Positions 1 to 9,050 are shown, counted from the stretch's first letter. The stretch is DNA of 64,000 bases from Nitratireductor pacificus pht-3B (GCF_000300335.1 NZ_AMRM01000016.1:1-64000); one strand, 5' to 3'. Numbers and translations are program-made. Notes: generated by a model from the sequence alone, not told the origin.

Positions 1-389
1 GGGCGGCCGAGCGCATCGATCACGCGGCCGCGCCAGGCCGGCCCTGGCGCAAGGCCAAGCGGTCCGCGGTTGAAGACCGGTTCCCCCATGCCCACTGCGC
101 CCGATTTCTCGAACGGCGCGACCAGCACGCCATCGGCGCTGATGCGCACCACTTCGCCCGCGCCGGCGCCGCGCCGTCCGCGGCGCGAGACCAGATCGCC
201 GAGGCGCGCGGTCTGCGAAAGGCCGCTGACGCTGTAGTGGGTCGGCGTAACCTCGGTTACCCGTCCGCCATGGCTGACCATGAAGCGGTCGTTGTCGGCG
301 ATCCCGCGAAACGCGTGTTCCAGAGCGGCGAGCATAGTTTCGCCATGCTGTGCCTGTGGGGAGGTGGATTGTGTCATGTCGGGGTTCAT
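1..389 (-). CDS. fliI: Flagellum-specific export ATPase FliI (N-terminal part, cut by window edge)
   Basis: FliI is the cytoplasmic ATPase that energises flagellar type III export. Reading the minus strand from the ATG at 389-387 gives 129 open codons with no stop before the window edge. The translation begins MNPDMTQSTS and reaches VIDALGR, the start of the F1-ATPase-like core; the Walker motifs lie outside the window. The start codon overlaps the flgF stop as ATGA, so the two are translationally coupled. The order flgF-fliI matches rhizobial flagellar loci, which supports the call beyond the short stretch visible. Confidence 0.85.
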   Translation of the reverse strand, partial: MNPDMTQSTSPQAQHGETMLAALEHAFRGIADNDRFMVSHGGRVTEVTPTHYSVSGLSQTARLGDLVSRRGRRGAGAGEVVRISADGVLVAPFEKSGAVGMGEPVFNRGPLGLAPGPAWRGRVIDALGR

Positions 390-1102
390 GCGCCGAGCAG
401 CTTGATGGCGTCCTGCAGGGCGGAGTCGCTGTCACCCATAAGCTTGCTGACCTGCTCGAAGGTCCGCTGCACCTCGATCAGGTGCATCATCTCGCGCATG
501 GCGTTGACGTTGGATTCCTCGATGAAGCCCTGCGCCACGCCGACATCGGGATTGTCGACCACGGGCTGGGCGTCGCCGGCCAGGAAGCCGGAGTTTCCGT
601 AGCGCGCGTAGTTCTGCGCGGGTGCGAACGCGAAAAGGCCGATGGCTCCAACGAGGCGCCCGTCCTGGCGCAGCATGCCGTCGGCGCTGACTTCGGGCGG
701 GCCGCCGAGGGGATCGAGCAGCAGCGGCGCGCCGCCCGCGTCGAGAACGGGGTGACCCTCGATGCTGACCAGTTCGCCCGTCTCGCGCATGCTGAAGCGC
801 CCGTCGCGGGTGACGACCGTGCCGGCCGGCGTCTCGACGGCGAACCAGGCATCGCCCTGGACCGCGAAGTCGAACGGGTTCCGGGTTTCCCGAAGGCCGC
901 CCGGATTGACGTCGATGGAGGGATTGCCGGGGGCCGTGAAGGCGACGGAATCCGGGCCCAGCCCGTTGACCATGTCCTGAAAGTTGACGGATGTGGCGCG
1001 GAAGCCGACCGTGCCGGCATTGGCGACGTTGTCGGCAAGGGTTCCCAGCCGCCGCTCGAGCGCGACCTGGGAGGACAGGGCCACATAAAGTCCGGTCTGC
1101 AT
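386..1102 (-). CDS. flgF: Flagellar basal-body rod protein FlgF
   Basis: This is a 238-residue proximal rod subunit exported through the flagellar apparatus and assembled in the periplasm. The N-terminus MQTGLYVALSSQ, followed by LADNVANAGTVGFR at about residues 22-35, is the helix and flg_bb_rod signature. The middle segment FAVQGDAWFAVETPAG and the C-terminal helix with NVNAMREMMHLIEVQRTFE are typical of FlgF/FlgG proteins. The length matches the FlgF group and is shorter than FlgG. It lies 9 bases downstream of the DUF1217 gene and overlaps fliI by 4 bases, so the three are probably one operon. Confidence 0.93.
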   Translation of the reverse strand: MQTGLYVALSSQVALERRLGTLADNVANAGTVGFRATSVNFQDMVNGLGPDSVAFTAPGNPSIDVNPGGLRETRNPFDFAVQGDAWFAVETPAGTVVTRDGRFSMRETGELVSIEGHPVLDAGGAPLLLDPLGGPPEVSADGMLRQDGRLVGAIGLFAFAPAQNYARYGNSGFLAGDAQPVVDNPDVGVAQGFIEESNVNAMREMMHLIEVQRTFEQVSKLMGDSDSALQDAIKLLGA

Positions 1103-1111
1103 GGGTCGTCG

Positions 1112-2233
1112 TTACCTCTTCAACTGGGCGATGGTGAAAAGCACATCCGTGGAGATGCCGAATTCAGCCGGCTGGCTGTAGAGCGCGGCGATCGAGGAAA
1201 GCTGGTTGCCGGAGGGGTTGGCCAGCTCCCACATGTTGGTGAAGCGCGTCAGGAACTCGTCGAGCTTCTCGGGATCCTTGAAATCCTCGAGATCGATGCG
1301 GTCCTTGATCAGGTCGACCTGCTTGTCGATATTGGCCTGCGCCAGGGCCTCGGGAAAGCCGAGCGCGGTGCGCACCACCTTGGCAAGAGCCGGCTCCGCC
1401 AGGAACTCATAGTAGGAACGGATGCTCGATGCCTTGCGCTGGAAGTAGAGCGCCAGGCGGACGCCTTCGTTCTGCTTTCCGGCATCCTCCTCCAGCGTCT
1501 GGCGCAGATATTTGTCGATCGCCGGAGCCTGCGTCGCGTTGTGGGTGGTGGTGTCCTCGCCGTAACGCTCGAAGTTGAAGGTCGTCGCCAGTGCGAGAAA
1601 GCGCTTGTCCGACTGCTGATTGGCCGGGCTCTTGGGATCGTCCACGCCTCCCTCGAGCAGAGCCTTCAGGGCGCGCTTGTCGATCACCTCGTCGGTGAAC
1701 CCGTGCGCCACCATCGCAAAGGTCAGCAGCTTGTCATCTGCAAGCAGGTGGTCGGCGGATTTCACCTGGCTGATGTTCTGCAGATAGTAGTTGATGTCCT
1801 TCAGCAGCGCCTCGCTGCCGGGGTCGACGCCGTTCCTGATGGCCAGCGAGACATACTTGTCCACCGTGCCCTTCTGGGTCGGGTTGTAGGTGGTGGTGTT
1901 GGCGCCGCCGGCGGCGAAATTGTAGGTGCGGGCGAAGTCGGCGTAGCGCTTGTCGGTCAGCTTGTTGGCGAAGCTTTCGGGATCGCTGATGCCTTCCTCC
2001 AGGACCTTGACCATGAAGGCCTTGGCATAGGCCATGTCCTCCAGTCCGTGCGCTTTCATGGCGTAGCGGAAGAGACGATCGTCGTTGACGAACTCGTCGA
2101 TCGAGGTCACCCGGCCGATATTGGCCTGATAGTACGCGGTCTCGCGCTGCACGGCGGGCTGCGACTGGACGCGCTCCATGGACCGCGCGATGTCGCGGTT
2201 GATCAGATGAAAGCTCGTGAACGTGTTGATCAA
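1112..2233 (-). CDS. DUF1217 family flagellar-locus protein
   Basis: This 373-residue protein of the DUF1217 family is found mainly in flagellar loci of Hyphomicrobiales; its exact role is unknown. Internal repetition is visible: several segments share the pattern 'D+RFLxxALxAHGF/L', a glycine-rich 'EGG/EGI' turn, and a 'KRYADFARTYNF'-like ending, near residues 70-130, 160-230 and 270-370. I chose the TTG at 2233-2231 as start because GGAGGG precedes it by 6 bases. An upstream ATG at 2317 adds 28 low-complexity residues with no such site. It heads the leftward flagellar operon, divergent from motA. Confidence 0.8.
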   Translation of the reverse strand: MINTFTSFHLINRDIARSMERVQSQPAVQRETAYYQANIGRVTSIDEFVNDDRLFRYAMKAHGLEDMAYAKAFMVKVLEEGISDPESFANKLTDKRYADFARTYNFAAGGANTTTYNPTQKGTVDKYVSLAIRNGVDPGSEALLKDINYYLQNISQVKSADHLLADDKLLTFAMVAHGFTDEVIDKRALKALLEGGVDDPKSPANQQSDKRFLALATTFNFERYGEDTTTHNATQAPAIDKYLRQTLEEDAGKQNEGVRLALYFQRKASSIRSYYEFLAEPALAKVVRTALGFPEALAQANIDKQVDLIKDRIDLEDFKDPEKLDEFLTRFTNMWELANPSGNQLSSIAALYSQPAEFGISTDVLFTIAQLKR

Positions 2234-2377
2234 GGCGCACCCTCCGCCATCATTCGTGGCCGGAAGGTAGAGCCTGTTTCTTGCGCGAGGCTTTCCGTCC
2301 CGCCGACCGCCGTTCAAGCCTCACGCAAGCCACGGGCGATAGGAAAGGCAAAACGCCAATGGGAAGTGACGGTGTAA

Positions 2378-3253
2378 ATGGGCATTCTTGTCGGACTGGT
2401 GGTAACGCTCGGCTGCGTGATCGGCGGCTTCATGGCGATGGGCGGGCACATCGACGTGCTGATTCAGCCGTGGGAAGTCGTCATCATCTGCGGCGCGGCA
2501 TTCGGCACATTCCTGGTCGCCAACCCCATGGCGACGGTCAAGGACACGGGCAAGGCATGCCTCGAAGCGTTCAAGGGCTCGGTTCCCAAGGAAACCGAGT
2601 ATCTGGAAACGCTCGGCGTCCTGCACAGCCTGATGCGCGAGCTGCGTACCAAGTCGCGCAGCGAGGTCGAGGCGCATATCGATAATCCGGAAGAGTCGGC
2701 CATCTTCCAGACCTATCCGAGCGTCCTCAAGAACCACGACCTGACGCATTTCATCTGCGACTATTGCCGCATCATCATCATCGGCAACGCCCGGCCTTTC
2801 GAGATCGAGGCGCTGATGGACGAGGAAATCCAGACCATCCGGCGCGACAAGCTGAAATCCTATCACGCGCTGGTCGCGGTCTCCGAAGGCCTGCCGGCGC
2901 TGGGCATCGTGGCCGCCGTGCTCGGCGTGATCAAGGCGATGGGCGCGCTCGACCAGTCGCCGGAAATCCTCGGCGCGCTGGTGGGCGCGGCGCTGGTCGG
3001 CACCTTCCTCGGCATCTTCATGTCCTATGCGGTGGTCGGCCCGATCGCCACCAAGATCAAGATCGTCCGCGAGAAGAAGAACCGGCTCTACGTGATCGTC
3101 AAGCAGACGCTCCTTGCCTACATGAACGGGTCGCTGCCGCAGGTGGCGCTCGAGTTCGGACGCAAGACGATCTCGGCCTATGACCGGCCTTCGATCGACG
3201 CGGTCGAGCAGAGCACCATGAACCCCGGCGCCGCGGAGAAGCAGGCAGCATGA
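2378..3253 (+). CDS. motA: Flagellar motor stator protein MotA
   Basis: MotA is the inner-membrane stator subunit that, with MotB, conducts ions to drive rotation. The 291-residue protein starts with the TM segment [21 protein letters not shown] second TM lies near residues 35-50, a long cytoplasmic loop with charged residues at about 60-165, and a TM pair in the glycine/alanine-rich stretch 170-225 ([18 protein letters not shown]). No motB lies within the window, as is usual for rhizobia, where motB sits in a separate operon. It is the first gene of the rightward flagellar operon and is divergent from the DUF1217 gene across 144 bases. Confidence 0.95.
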   Translation: MGILVGLVVTLGCVIGGFMAMGGHIDVLIQPWEVVIICGAAFGTFLVANPMATVKDTGKACLEAFKGSVPKETEYLETLGVLHSLMRELRTKSRSEVEAHIDNPEESAIFQTYPSVLKNHDLTHFICDYCRIIIIGNARPFEIEALMDEEIQTIRRDKLKSYHALVAVSEGLPALGIVAAVLGVIKAMGALDQSPEILGALVGAALVGTFLGIFMSYAVVGPIATKIKIVREKKNRLYVIVKQTLLAYMNGSLPQVALEFGRKTISAYDRPSIDAVEQSTMNPGAAEKQAA

Positions 3254-3284
3254 CGAACCGACCTCACGGAAAAGGCGGCGAACC

Positions 3285-4223
3285 ATGGCGCTGACGGACA
3301 ATCCCGAGCTGATGCGCAGCCTCGTCGTCGAGCGGCTGGTCGGCGCGACCGGCGATCCCCGGCGGGTGACCGAGGCCGCGCGCGCCTGCGCCCTGCGCGC
3401 CCTGCCGAATGTGGTCAGCGCCTTCCAGGAGAAGTTTCCGACGGCGGTCGCGCTCGATCTGCTCGACATCGAGATCGTCCGGCTGGCGGAGCTGAAGCCG
3501 CGGGAGGATTCCTGCGACGCGCTGGTGGTCGTTCCTTCCGAAGCATCGGGCGACGCGCTGACGATGCGGCTCGACCCGCAGGGCATTTCGCTCCTGGTGA
3601 GCGCGCTGTTCGGCGGCGATCCCGACCTGCCGGTGCCGCCGATCGACCGGCCGCCATCGGCCATCGAGCGGGATGTCGCCGCACTCGCCTTCGAGGCCTT
3701 CGCCAAGGCTCTGAACGGCACCGGTGCGCGGGCGCTGGGGCTTCGGCTGCCGCTGCAGCCGCTCCTCTCCGGCGGCGACTTCCGCCGCCTGGTGGTGCGC
3801 GACGGCCCGGGCGTGCGCATCCGCTTCTCGCTTGGCGGCGAGGAAGGCGGCGGCGTGCTGACCGCATGGATGCCGCAGCGGCTCATTCTGGAAATGCGCG
3901 ATACGAGCAAGCCGGACCAGCGCGTCGAGCGCGCGCAGGCGGCGGACTGGCGGCACCGGTTCTCCGACGAGGTGCTGCGCTCGACGGTCAGGATCAAGGC
4001 GACCATTCCGCTGACCAGCATGCCGCTCGGCGATCTGGCGAAGCTCAGTGCCGGGCAGGTGATCGAATTCGGCGAGGGCACCCAGTCCGAGGCGCGCCTG
4101 TCGGTGCGCGACAAGACGGTTTTCGTGTGTGATTTCGGCAAGTCGGGAAATCACTACACGGTGAGGATCAAACAGCCATTCGACGCCCGCCAGGATGCGG
4201 TCGACGGGCTTCTCTCGCGCTAG
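3285..4223 (+). CDS. fliM: Flagellar motor switch protein FliM
   Basis: FliM is a C-ring component that binds phosphorylated CheY and sets rotation direction. The 312-residue product has a central CheC-like domain (about 30-215) and a C-terminal SpoA domain (about 235-305, ATIPLTSMPLGDLAKLSAGQVIEFG). The protein is divergent from enterobacterial FliM, as usual for rhizobia, and an obvious N-terminal EIDAL-type CheY-binding peptide is not visible. It follows motA by 31 bases and precedes fliN. Position and the SpoA domain make the assignment firm. Confidence 0.88.
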   Translation: MALTDNPELMRSLVVERLVGATGDPRRVTEAARACALRALPNVVSAFQEKFPTAVALDLLDIEIVRLAELKPREDSCDALVVVPSEASGDALTMRLDPQGISLLVSALFGGDPDLPVPPIDRPPSAIERDVAALAFEAFAKALNGTGARALGLRLPLQPLLSGGDFRRLVVRDGPGVRIRFSLGGEEGGGVLTAWMPQRLILEMRDTSKPDQRVERAQAADWRHRFSDEVLRSTVRIKATIPLTSMPLGDLAKLSAGQVIEFGEGTQSEARLSVRDKTVFVCDFGKSGNHYTVRIKQPFDARQDAVDGLLSR

Positions 4224-4265
4224 GGCCAGCCCCGGACGCGATCAATGCGGTGAAGGAGAATGACA

Positions 4266-4643
4266 ATGAGCAAGGCCGTGCCCGAGCCGCAGCCAGACGG
4301 CGAGGAAGAGCTGAACAAGGCCATCGAGGAGCTGAAGGGCGTGCTGCACGAGGATGCGCCAGGCGAGGCGGCGGCCGGCATCTCCGGCGACAATCGCGAC
4401 TTCGTCATGAGCATTCCCGTCGAGGTGCAGATCGTCCTCGGTACGGCGGAGATGCCCGTCTCGCAGCTCATGGCGCTGAAAAAGGGATCGACCGTCTCGC
4501 TGAACCGGCGCATCGGCGAACCGGTGGAGATCGTCGTCAACGGTCGGCGCATCGCGCGGGGCGAGATCACGCTGGTCGATGACGATCCGTCCCGCTTCGG
4601 CGTCAAGCTGACGGAAGTCGCCGGCAGCGCCGGCGGCGCCTGA
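4266..4643 (+). CDS. fliN: Flagellar motor switch protein FliN
   Basis: FliN is the small C-ring subunit built around a single SpoA domain. Residues about 45-118 (MSIPVEVQIVLGTAEMPVSQ followed by LKKGSTVSLNRRIGEPVEIVVNGRRIARGE) are the conserved dimerising fold. The N-terminal 40 residues are acidic and variable. Two in-frame ATGs exist at 4260 and 4266; GGAG at 4254-4257 is only 2 bases from the first but 8 from the second, so 4266 is preferred (125 residues). It sits between fliM and fliG in the same operon. Confidence 0.93.
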   Translation: MSKAVPEPQPDGEEELNKAIEELKGVLHEDAPGEAAAGISGDNRDFVMSIPVEVQIVLGTAEMPVSQLMALKKGSTVSLNRRIGEPVEIVVNGRRIARGEITLVDDDPSRFGVKLTEVAGSAGGA

Positions 4644-4677
4644 GTTCGGTCTTACAGGTTCGCGACAGGGAGAATTA

Positions 4678-5691
4678 GTGGCGATGACGGAAATGGTGGC
4701 ACTGACACAGGCCCAGAAGGCGGCGGCCATTCTCGTGGCGATGGGCAAGCCCTCGGCCGGGCGCCTGCTAAAATTCTTCAAGCAGGAAGAGCTGAAGGCG
4801 CTGATCGACGGCGCGCGCCTGCTGCGCACCATTCCGCAGGCCCAGCTCGAGCAGGTCGTGGCCGAGTTCGAGAGCGAGTTCACCGAGGGCGCGGGCCTGC
4901 TCGATTCCGCCGACAGCATGGACACGATCCTGACCGAGACCCTGTCCGAGGAAGAGATCAACCTTTTGATGGGGCGCGGCACCACCGCCTCGCCGGAGGC
5001 CGAGGAGGTGTGGACGGAGCTGGAGAAGCTGGAGCCGCCGCGGCTCCTGGAAATCCTGTCCGGTGAACATCCCCAGGTCATCGCCGTCATTCTTGCGGGC
5101 ATTACCCCGGGCGCCGCGGCAAAGGTGCTCGTGACGCTCGACAAATCGCTGCGCGGCGCGGTCCTCAGCCGCATCGCGACGACCGGCAGCATGCCGGCCC
5201 CGGCCAAGAAGCTGATCGAGAAGCGGCTCGGCGAACTGCTCGGCTCGATGCGCAGCGGCAAGGATGCCGCCGCCGGCCTGTCGCGCGTCGCCAACATGCT
5301 GAACGAGCTCGACAAGGCGCAGGCCGACGAGGTCATCCACGAGCTGGAAATGTCCGGCTCGAGCGACGTCGATGCGATCCGCTCGCAGCTCTTCAGCTTC
5401 GAGGAGATCGTGCTCCTGTCGCAGAAGGCGCGCGTCGCGCTGTTCGACGGCCTGTCCAGCGACCTCGTGACGCTCGCGCTCCGCAACGCGCCGTCCGATA
5501 CGGTTGAAGCCGTCCTGTCGGCGCTTGGCCAGCGCACGCGGCGCATGATCGAGGCGGAACTGGCGGGCGGTGGCGAGGACGTGCCGGCCGAGGAGATCCA
5601 GCAGGCGCGCAAGCGCATTTCGGCAACGGCGGTCCAGCTGTCCCAGAAAGGCGGCTTCGAGCTGCCGGGCATGCAAAAAGCCGCGGCCTGA
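4678..5691 (+). CDS. fliG: Flagellar motor switch protein FliG
   Basis: FliG is the rotor protein that contacts the MS ring and MotA. The 337-residue sequence shows the N-terminal domain (LTQAQKAAAILVAMGKPSAGRLLKFF), the middle domain with the EHPQ motif (LSGEHPQVIAVILAG, about residues 135-150) and the C-terminal torque domain (LFSFEEIVLLSQKARVALFD, about 235-255). The start is a GTG at 4678 preceded by GGGAG at 4668-4672; an ATG two codons later is possible. It is co-directional with fliN, 34 bases downstream. Confidence 0.95.
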   Translation: MAMTEMVALTQAQKAAAILVAMGKPSAGRLLKFFKQEELKALIDGARLLRTIPQAQLEQVVAEFESEFTEGAGLLDSADSMDTILTETLSEEEINLLMGRGTTASPEAEEVWTELEKLEPPRLLEILSGEHPQVIAVILAGITPGAAAKVLVTLDKSLRGAVLSRIATTGSMPAPAKKLIEKRLGELLGSMRSGKDAAAGLSRVANMLNELDKAQADEVIHELEMSGSSDVDAIRSQLFSFEEIVLLSQKARVALFDGLSSDLVTLALRNAPSDTVEAVLSALGQRTRRMIEAELAGGGEDVPAEEIQQARKRISATAVQLSQKGGFELPGMQKAAA

Positions 5692-5808
5692 TGATGCCTC
5701 CGGCATTGTGCAGCCGGCCGCCGCTGCCCGGCATCCGCGGGATGCGGAAAGGCAGCGGGATGAAGCCGTTCCCGCGGCGCGGGGACGCCGTATCGAGGTT
5801 CAGCGCCG

Positions 5809-6903
5809 ATGTCTGAGGGTGCCGACAAGGAAAGCAAAACCGAGGAAGCGACGGAGAAGAAGATCCGCGATTCCATCGACAAGGGACAATTGCCCTTCTC
5901 GAAGGAACTCCCGGTCTTCGCGTCCTTCCTGGCGATCCTGGCCTTCACGATTTTCTTCGCGCAGGACAGCGCCATCCGGCTCGGCAACTTCCTGTCGATC
6001 TTCCTCGAGCGCGCCGACGGATGGAAGCTCGAGACGCAGGCGGACGCCATCGCCATCTACGAGCTGGTGTTCATCGAGATCGGCAGGGCGGTCGGCGTCG
6101 TCATGCTGCTGCTCGTCGTTGCCGGCATCGCGGCGTCGGTGCTGCAGAACGTGCCGCGCTTCGTGCTGGACCGCGTTCAGCCGAAGCTGTCGCGCATATC
6201 GCTGAAACAGGGCTGGAGCCGGATTTTCGGCGCCAAGGGCATGGTCGAGTTCGCCAAGTCCCTCGGCAAGCTGCTGGTGGCCGGCGGTTTTCTCGTCCTG
6301 GCCATGCGCGAGGCCGAGACGCGGCTTCTGGCGGGCATGATCACCAACCCGGTGGAGTTCACCAGCATCATCCGCGACATCGCTGTGGAGAGCCTGGTGG
6401 TGGTGACCCTGGTGGTCGCGGTGATCGCCGTGGCCGACCTGTTCTGGTCGCGCCACCAGTGGCGGCAGGACCTGCGCATGACGCGGCAGGAGGTGAAGGA
6501 CGAGTTCAAGCAGAGCGAGGGCGACCCCATCGTCAAGGCGCGCCTGCGCTCGCTCGCGCGGGACCGCGCGCGGCAGCGGATGATCAGCGCCGTCCCGCAA
6601 GCAACGCTTGTGATCGCCAACCCGACCCATTTCGCCATCGCCATGCGCTACCGGCGCGATGAGGATGCGGCCCCCGTCGTCGTGGCCAAGGGCCAGGACC
6701 TTATCGCCCTTAAAATCAAAGAGATAGCGATCGAGCACAACATCCCGGTCTTCGAAGAACCGGCGCTCGCCCGCTCCATGTACAAACAAGTTTCGGTTGA
6801 TAACCTCATTCCATCCCAGTTCTACAAGGCTGTGGCGGAGCTGATCCGTCGCATCTATCGGACCGGGGAGCGACCGCATTCAGCAGGGATACATCATGAA
6901 TAG
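5809..6903 (+). CDS. flhB: Flagellar type III export protein FlhB
   Basis: FlhB is an inner-membrane export-gate protein that switches substrate specificity after autocleavage. The 364-residue sequence begins with the acidic, charged leader MSEGADKESKTEEATEKK. Four hydrophobic segments follow (about 33-52, 90-110, 145-165 and 190-212), then a charged cytoplasmic domain. The autocleavage motif N271-P272-T273-H274 is intact. Protein length and motif are normal for the family. It follows fliG by 117 bases and overlaps the next small gene by 8 bases. Confidence 0.95.
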   Translation: MSEGADKESKTEEATEKKIRDSIDKGQLPFSKELPVFASFLAILAFTIFFAQDSAIRLGNFLSIFLERADGWKLETQADAIAIYELVFIEIGRAVGVVMLLLVVAGIAASVLQNVPRFVLDRVQPKLSRISLKQGWSRIFGAKGMVEFAKSLGKLLVAGGFLVLAMREAETRLLAGMITNPVEFTSIIRDIAVESLVVVTLVVAVIAVADLFWSRHQWRQDLRMTRQEVKDEFKQSEGDPIVKARLRSLARDRARQRMISAVPQATLVIANPTHFAIAMRYRRDEDAAPVVVAKGQDLIALKIKEIAIEHNIPVFEEPALARSMYKQVSVDNLIPSQFYKAVAELIRRIYRTGERPHSAGIHHE

Positions 6904-7336
6904 GCAGCCACATTCTCCAGGGCGCGAAGTCATCGTTGGCAATGCCATCCGGTCGGTGGCCAACGAGCTCAGGCTCGTCGATGTGGCGGACTATGTGGCT
7001 TTCATCCGGCTGGAGAGCATGGCGAGCATCGCCGACATCGTGGAGTCGGCAGCGGAGCTGTATTTCATGCCGGGAACGCTGCGGCTCGGGCATGGCTGCG
7101 AGGCGCATGTGGCCTGGACGGAAAGCCCGCGCATCGTGCTCGATCTGGAACTGCGTCCGCGCGGCGCGACGGTCTATTTCACGCTGGAGCTCAGTGCGCT
7201 GAATGCGGCCGTCGAAGTCAATTACGTGGCTTTCGAGGACCCTGCCGAGGACCCCGAGGAGAACTCGCGCTATCTGGAGCAGGCGCTGAGCGCGGCCCGG
7301 ATCGTCCGCTCCGAGCGCCCGCTGATCAACGGCTGA
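6896..7336 (+). CDS. Conserved hypothetical protein downstream of flhB
   Basis: I do not recognise a named family. The 146-residue product starts at an ATG overlapping the end of flhB (ATGAATAG), so it is probably translated by coupling. It is soluble and acidic with no signal peptide or TM segment. The pattern 'ADYVAFIRLESMASIADIVESAAELYFMPG' near residues 30-60 suggests a mixed alpha/beta fold. The C-terminal half has several beta-like stretches (HVAWTESPRIVLDLELRP). A small unnamed gene in this slot between flhB and visR is common in rhizobia, which suggests a motility-related role, but no function can be assigned. Confidence 0.7.
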   Translation: MNRQPHSPGREVIVGNAIRSVANELRLVDVADYVAFIRLESMASIADIVESAAELYFMPGTLRLGHGCEAHVAWTESPRIVLDLELRPRGATVYFTLELSALNAAVEVNYVAFEDPAEDPEENSRYLEQALSAARIVRSERPLING

Positions 7337-7369
7337 GGCACCCCGCCGTTTCTTCCATACGAGGCGATC

Positions 7370-8074
7370 TCAGTCGATCAGGCCGATCCGCAGGGCCTTG
7401 GCCACGGCATGAACGCGGTTGACCGCGTTCAGCTTCTGCGTGGTGCTGGCGAGATACTGGTTCGCTGTGTGCACCGAAAGGCCGAGGCGCTTGGCGATAT
7501 CCTCGCTGGTCAGGCCGTTGGCCGTTAGCTTCAGGCATTGCAGTTCGCGCTTGGAGATGGCCGGCATGGGCGTTTCGTCGGCGCTCGGAAAGAGCTCCGC
7601 GAGCGCTGCGAAGGACGCGTGGCATTCATTGTGGATGTCGAACAGCGCCTGCGGCGTGAGGCGCATCGCCGATCCCAGGAAGAAGACAACGCCCAGCCGG
7701 CGATGCTCCGTGCAGAGCGGCAGGACGAGACCGGCGCCGTCCTCGATGGCCGGCACACGCTCGCTGAAGAAATCGGAGAAATCGCCGGGCGCTTCCTCGC
7801 CCCACCAGAGGGGGTGCGAGGCTTCGGCGACGATATCGGCGAAGCGCCAGGGTAATCGGCCGGGCAGGCGTTCAGTCTCCGGATGCGTGCCGGGAAAGGC
7901 GCTGTCAAGGCAGGGGACAAGACGGCGCGCGGACACCCCGTCGAGGAGGTACAGATGAAAGCTGTCCGCGCCGATGCCGGCCGAGAGCGTGCGCAGGCTT
8001 TCCGTGATCTCGGCGGGGGAATCCGGCGCGTCGTCTGTGTCCGTCTGGCGCGGCTGTTTTCCCGTCGCGGCCAC
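7370..8074 (-). CDS. visR: LuxR-family motility regulator VisR
   Basis: VisN and VisR together form the master activator of flagellar and chemotaxis genes in rhizobia, acting through Rem. This 234-residue protein has an N-terminal sensory region without a receiver domain and a C-terminal LuxR helix-turn-helix (KRELQCLKLTANGLTSEDIA and following, about residues 172-232). The start is a GTG at 8074-8072, directly after the visN stop codon with no gap, so translation is coupled. It converges on the small gene after flhB with 33 bases between. Assignment to VisR rests on order (visN then visR) and locus. Confidence 0.85.
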   Translation of the reverse strand: MAATGKQPRQTDTDDAPDSPAEITESLRTLSAGIGADSFHLYLLDGVSARRLVPCLDSAFPGTHPETERLPGRLPWRFADIVAEASHPLWWGEEAPGDFSDFFSERVPAIEDGAGLVLPLCTEHRRLGVVFFLGSAMRLTPQALFDIHNECHASFAALAELFPSADETPMPAISKRELQCLKLTANGLTSEDIAKRLGLSVHTANQYLASTTQKLNAVNRVHAVAKALRIGLID

Positions 8075-8791
8075 TCAGATGATTCCGCGTCTGATCGCCG
8101 TGGCGATCGCCATGGCGCGGTTTTTCGCCGACAGCTTGTGGATCGCGTGCGCGACGTAGCTGTTCACGGTGTTGGAGGAGACGTTGAGGATCAGCGAGAC
8201 CTCGTCCGCCGTCTTGCCTTCAGATACCCATAACAGGCATTCGCGCTCGCGCTCGGAGAGCAGTTCGCCCGACGCCGCCTTTTCGTTCTCCAGTCCGGAC
8301 AGCATGTGGCAGAGCGCCATCTGTGCGCGCGCCAGCTGCTGGGTGTCGACACGGCCCGTCGTCGTCGCCGAGACGAGCGCGACGAAGCGGCCCTTGCCGG
8401 CGGGAAGCTTGAGCAGAAACATCTCCTGATGGTCGTGACGGCACAGCCGCGCGACATCGTCGGAGGCGAGCATCGCCGCGAGGGTAAGCGGGTGCCAGGC
8501 GCTCGGGGCGGTGCCGGGGAAGGTCGAGACGGGGCTTTCCAGCAGGCGGCCGATGGCGCCCGCGCCGACATCCTCGATCGTGTCGAAGCTCCAGTTGGAA
8601 ACCAGGATGCGCAGGGCGCCGGAGGCGCTGCCGGGCGCGGTATCGGCGATCAGGTAGAAGGCGGCGCCTGCCGCGCGGCAGCTCCGGCGCGCGAGGCCTG
8701 AGAGATCACGCCGTGTCGCCGCCTTGCGGCGCGGTGTGGCAGTTCTCTCGCGAATCTCGGCTGTCATTGCATCCCACTGCAGCTGGCGCAC
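8075..8791 (-). CDS. visN: LuxR-family motility regulator VisN
   Basis: This is the first gene of the visN-visR pair. The product (238 residues from GTG 8791, or 230 from ATG 8767) has a degenerate GAF-like N-terminal region (AAGAAFYLIADT, then ILVSNWSFDTIED) and a C-terminal LuxR helix-turn-helix (SERERECLLWVSEGKTADEV, about 175-236). Neither start has a strong ribosome-binding site. In Sinorhizobium the gene upstream of visN is fliF. Here the upstream side is instead the aglK end and a 253-base spacer, so the conserved cluster is broken at this point. Confidence 0.85.
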   Translation of the reverse strand: MRQLQWDAMTAEIRERTATPRRKAATRRDLSGLARRSCRAAGAAFYLIADTAPGSASGALRILVSNWSFDTIEDVGAGAIGRLLESPVSTFPGTAPSAWHPLTLAAMLASDDVARLCRHDHQEMFLLKLPAGKGRFVALVSATTTGRVDTQQLARAQMALCHMLSGLENEKAASGELLSERERECLLWVSEGKTADEVSLILNVSSNTVNSYVAHAIHKLSAKNRAMAIATAIRRGII

Positions 8792-8923
8792 CGCGCGGGT
8801 GCATTTTCAGTCGCGGAAAACGCAATACGAAGATCATCATCCTCCCGCCCTGCAAGAATGACGACTGCCGGCCGGACCGGCGCAATCGATAAAACAGGCG
8901 CCAGCCAGTGCGGCGCGTTCATG

Positions 8924-8945
8924 GATGCGGGTGCTGACCCGCATC
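8924..8945. promoter_or_regulatory. Perfect 9-bp inverted repeat upstream of visN
   Basis: Arms GATGCGGGT (8924-8932) and ACCCGCATC (8937-8945) flank the tetraloop GCTG. There is no T-tract on either strand, so it is not a classical terminator. It lies 133 bases upstream of visN in the spacer between visN and aglK. It could be a regulator site, an mRNA 5' leader hairpin or a rho-dependent end for the agl operon. Nothing else coding was seen in 8792-9044. Confidence 0.35.
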
Positions 8946-9030
8946 GGAAAACTGATCGTGAGAACCGGCCCCCGGTCCGCATGGCTCATGGTTAGGTAAG
9001 CTTTCGATTCGGGTCAAGAAAAGAGGCGTG

Positions 9031-9050
9031 CTTTGATTGTTTAGTCAAAG
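9031..9050 (-). terminator. Possible weak terminator hairpin at the end of the agl operon
   Basis: CTTTGA (9031-9036) and TCAAAG (9045-9050) form a 6-bp stem with an 8-base loop that overlaps the aglK stop codon. On the minus strand it is followed after several bases by TCTTTTCTT, a poor T-rich tract. It is the only hairpin close to the aglK end, but it is weak. Confidence 0.3.

Noticed and set aside
350-2377. 675-residue open frame on the plus strand
   Set aside because: It lies antisense to flgF and the DUF1217 gene, has no family pattern, and is explained by high GC content keeping the opposite strand open.
2321-4141. 606-residue minus-strand open frame opposite motA and fliM
   Set aside because: Serine/arginine-rich shadow translation with no recognisable domain; the plus-strand genes are certain.
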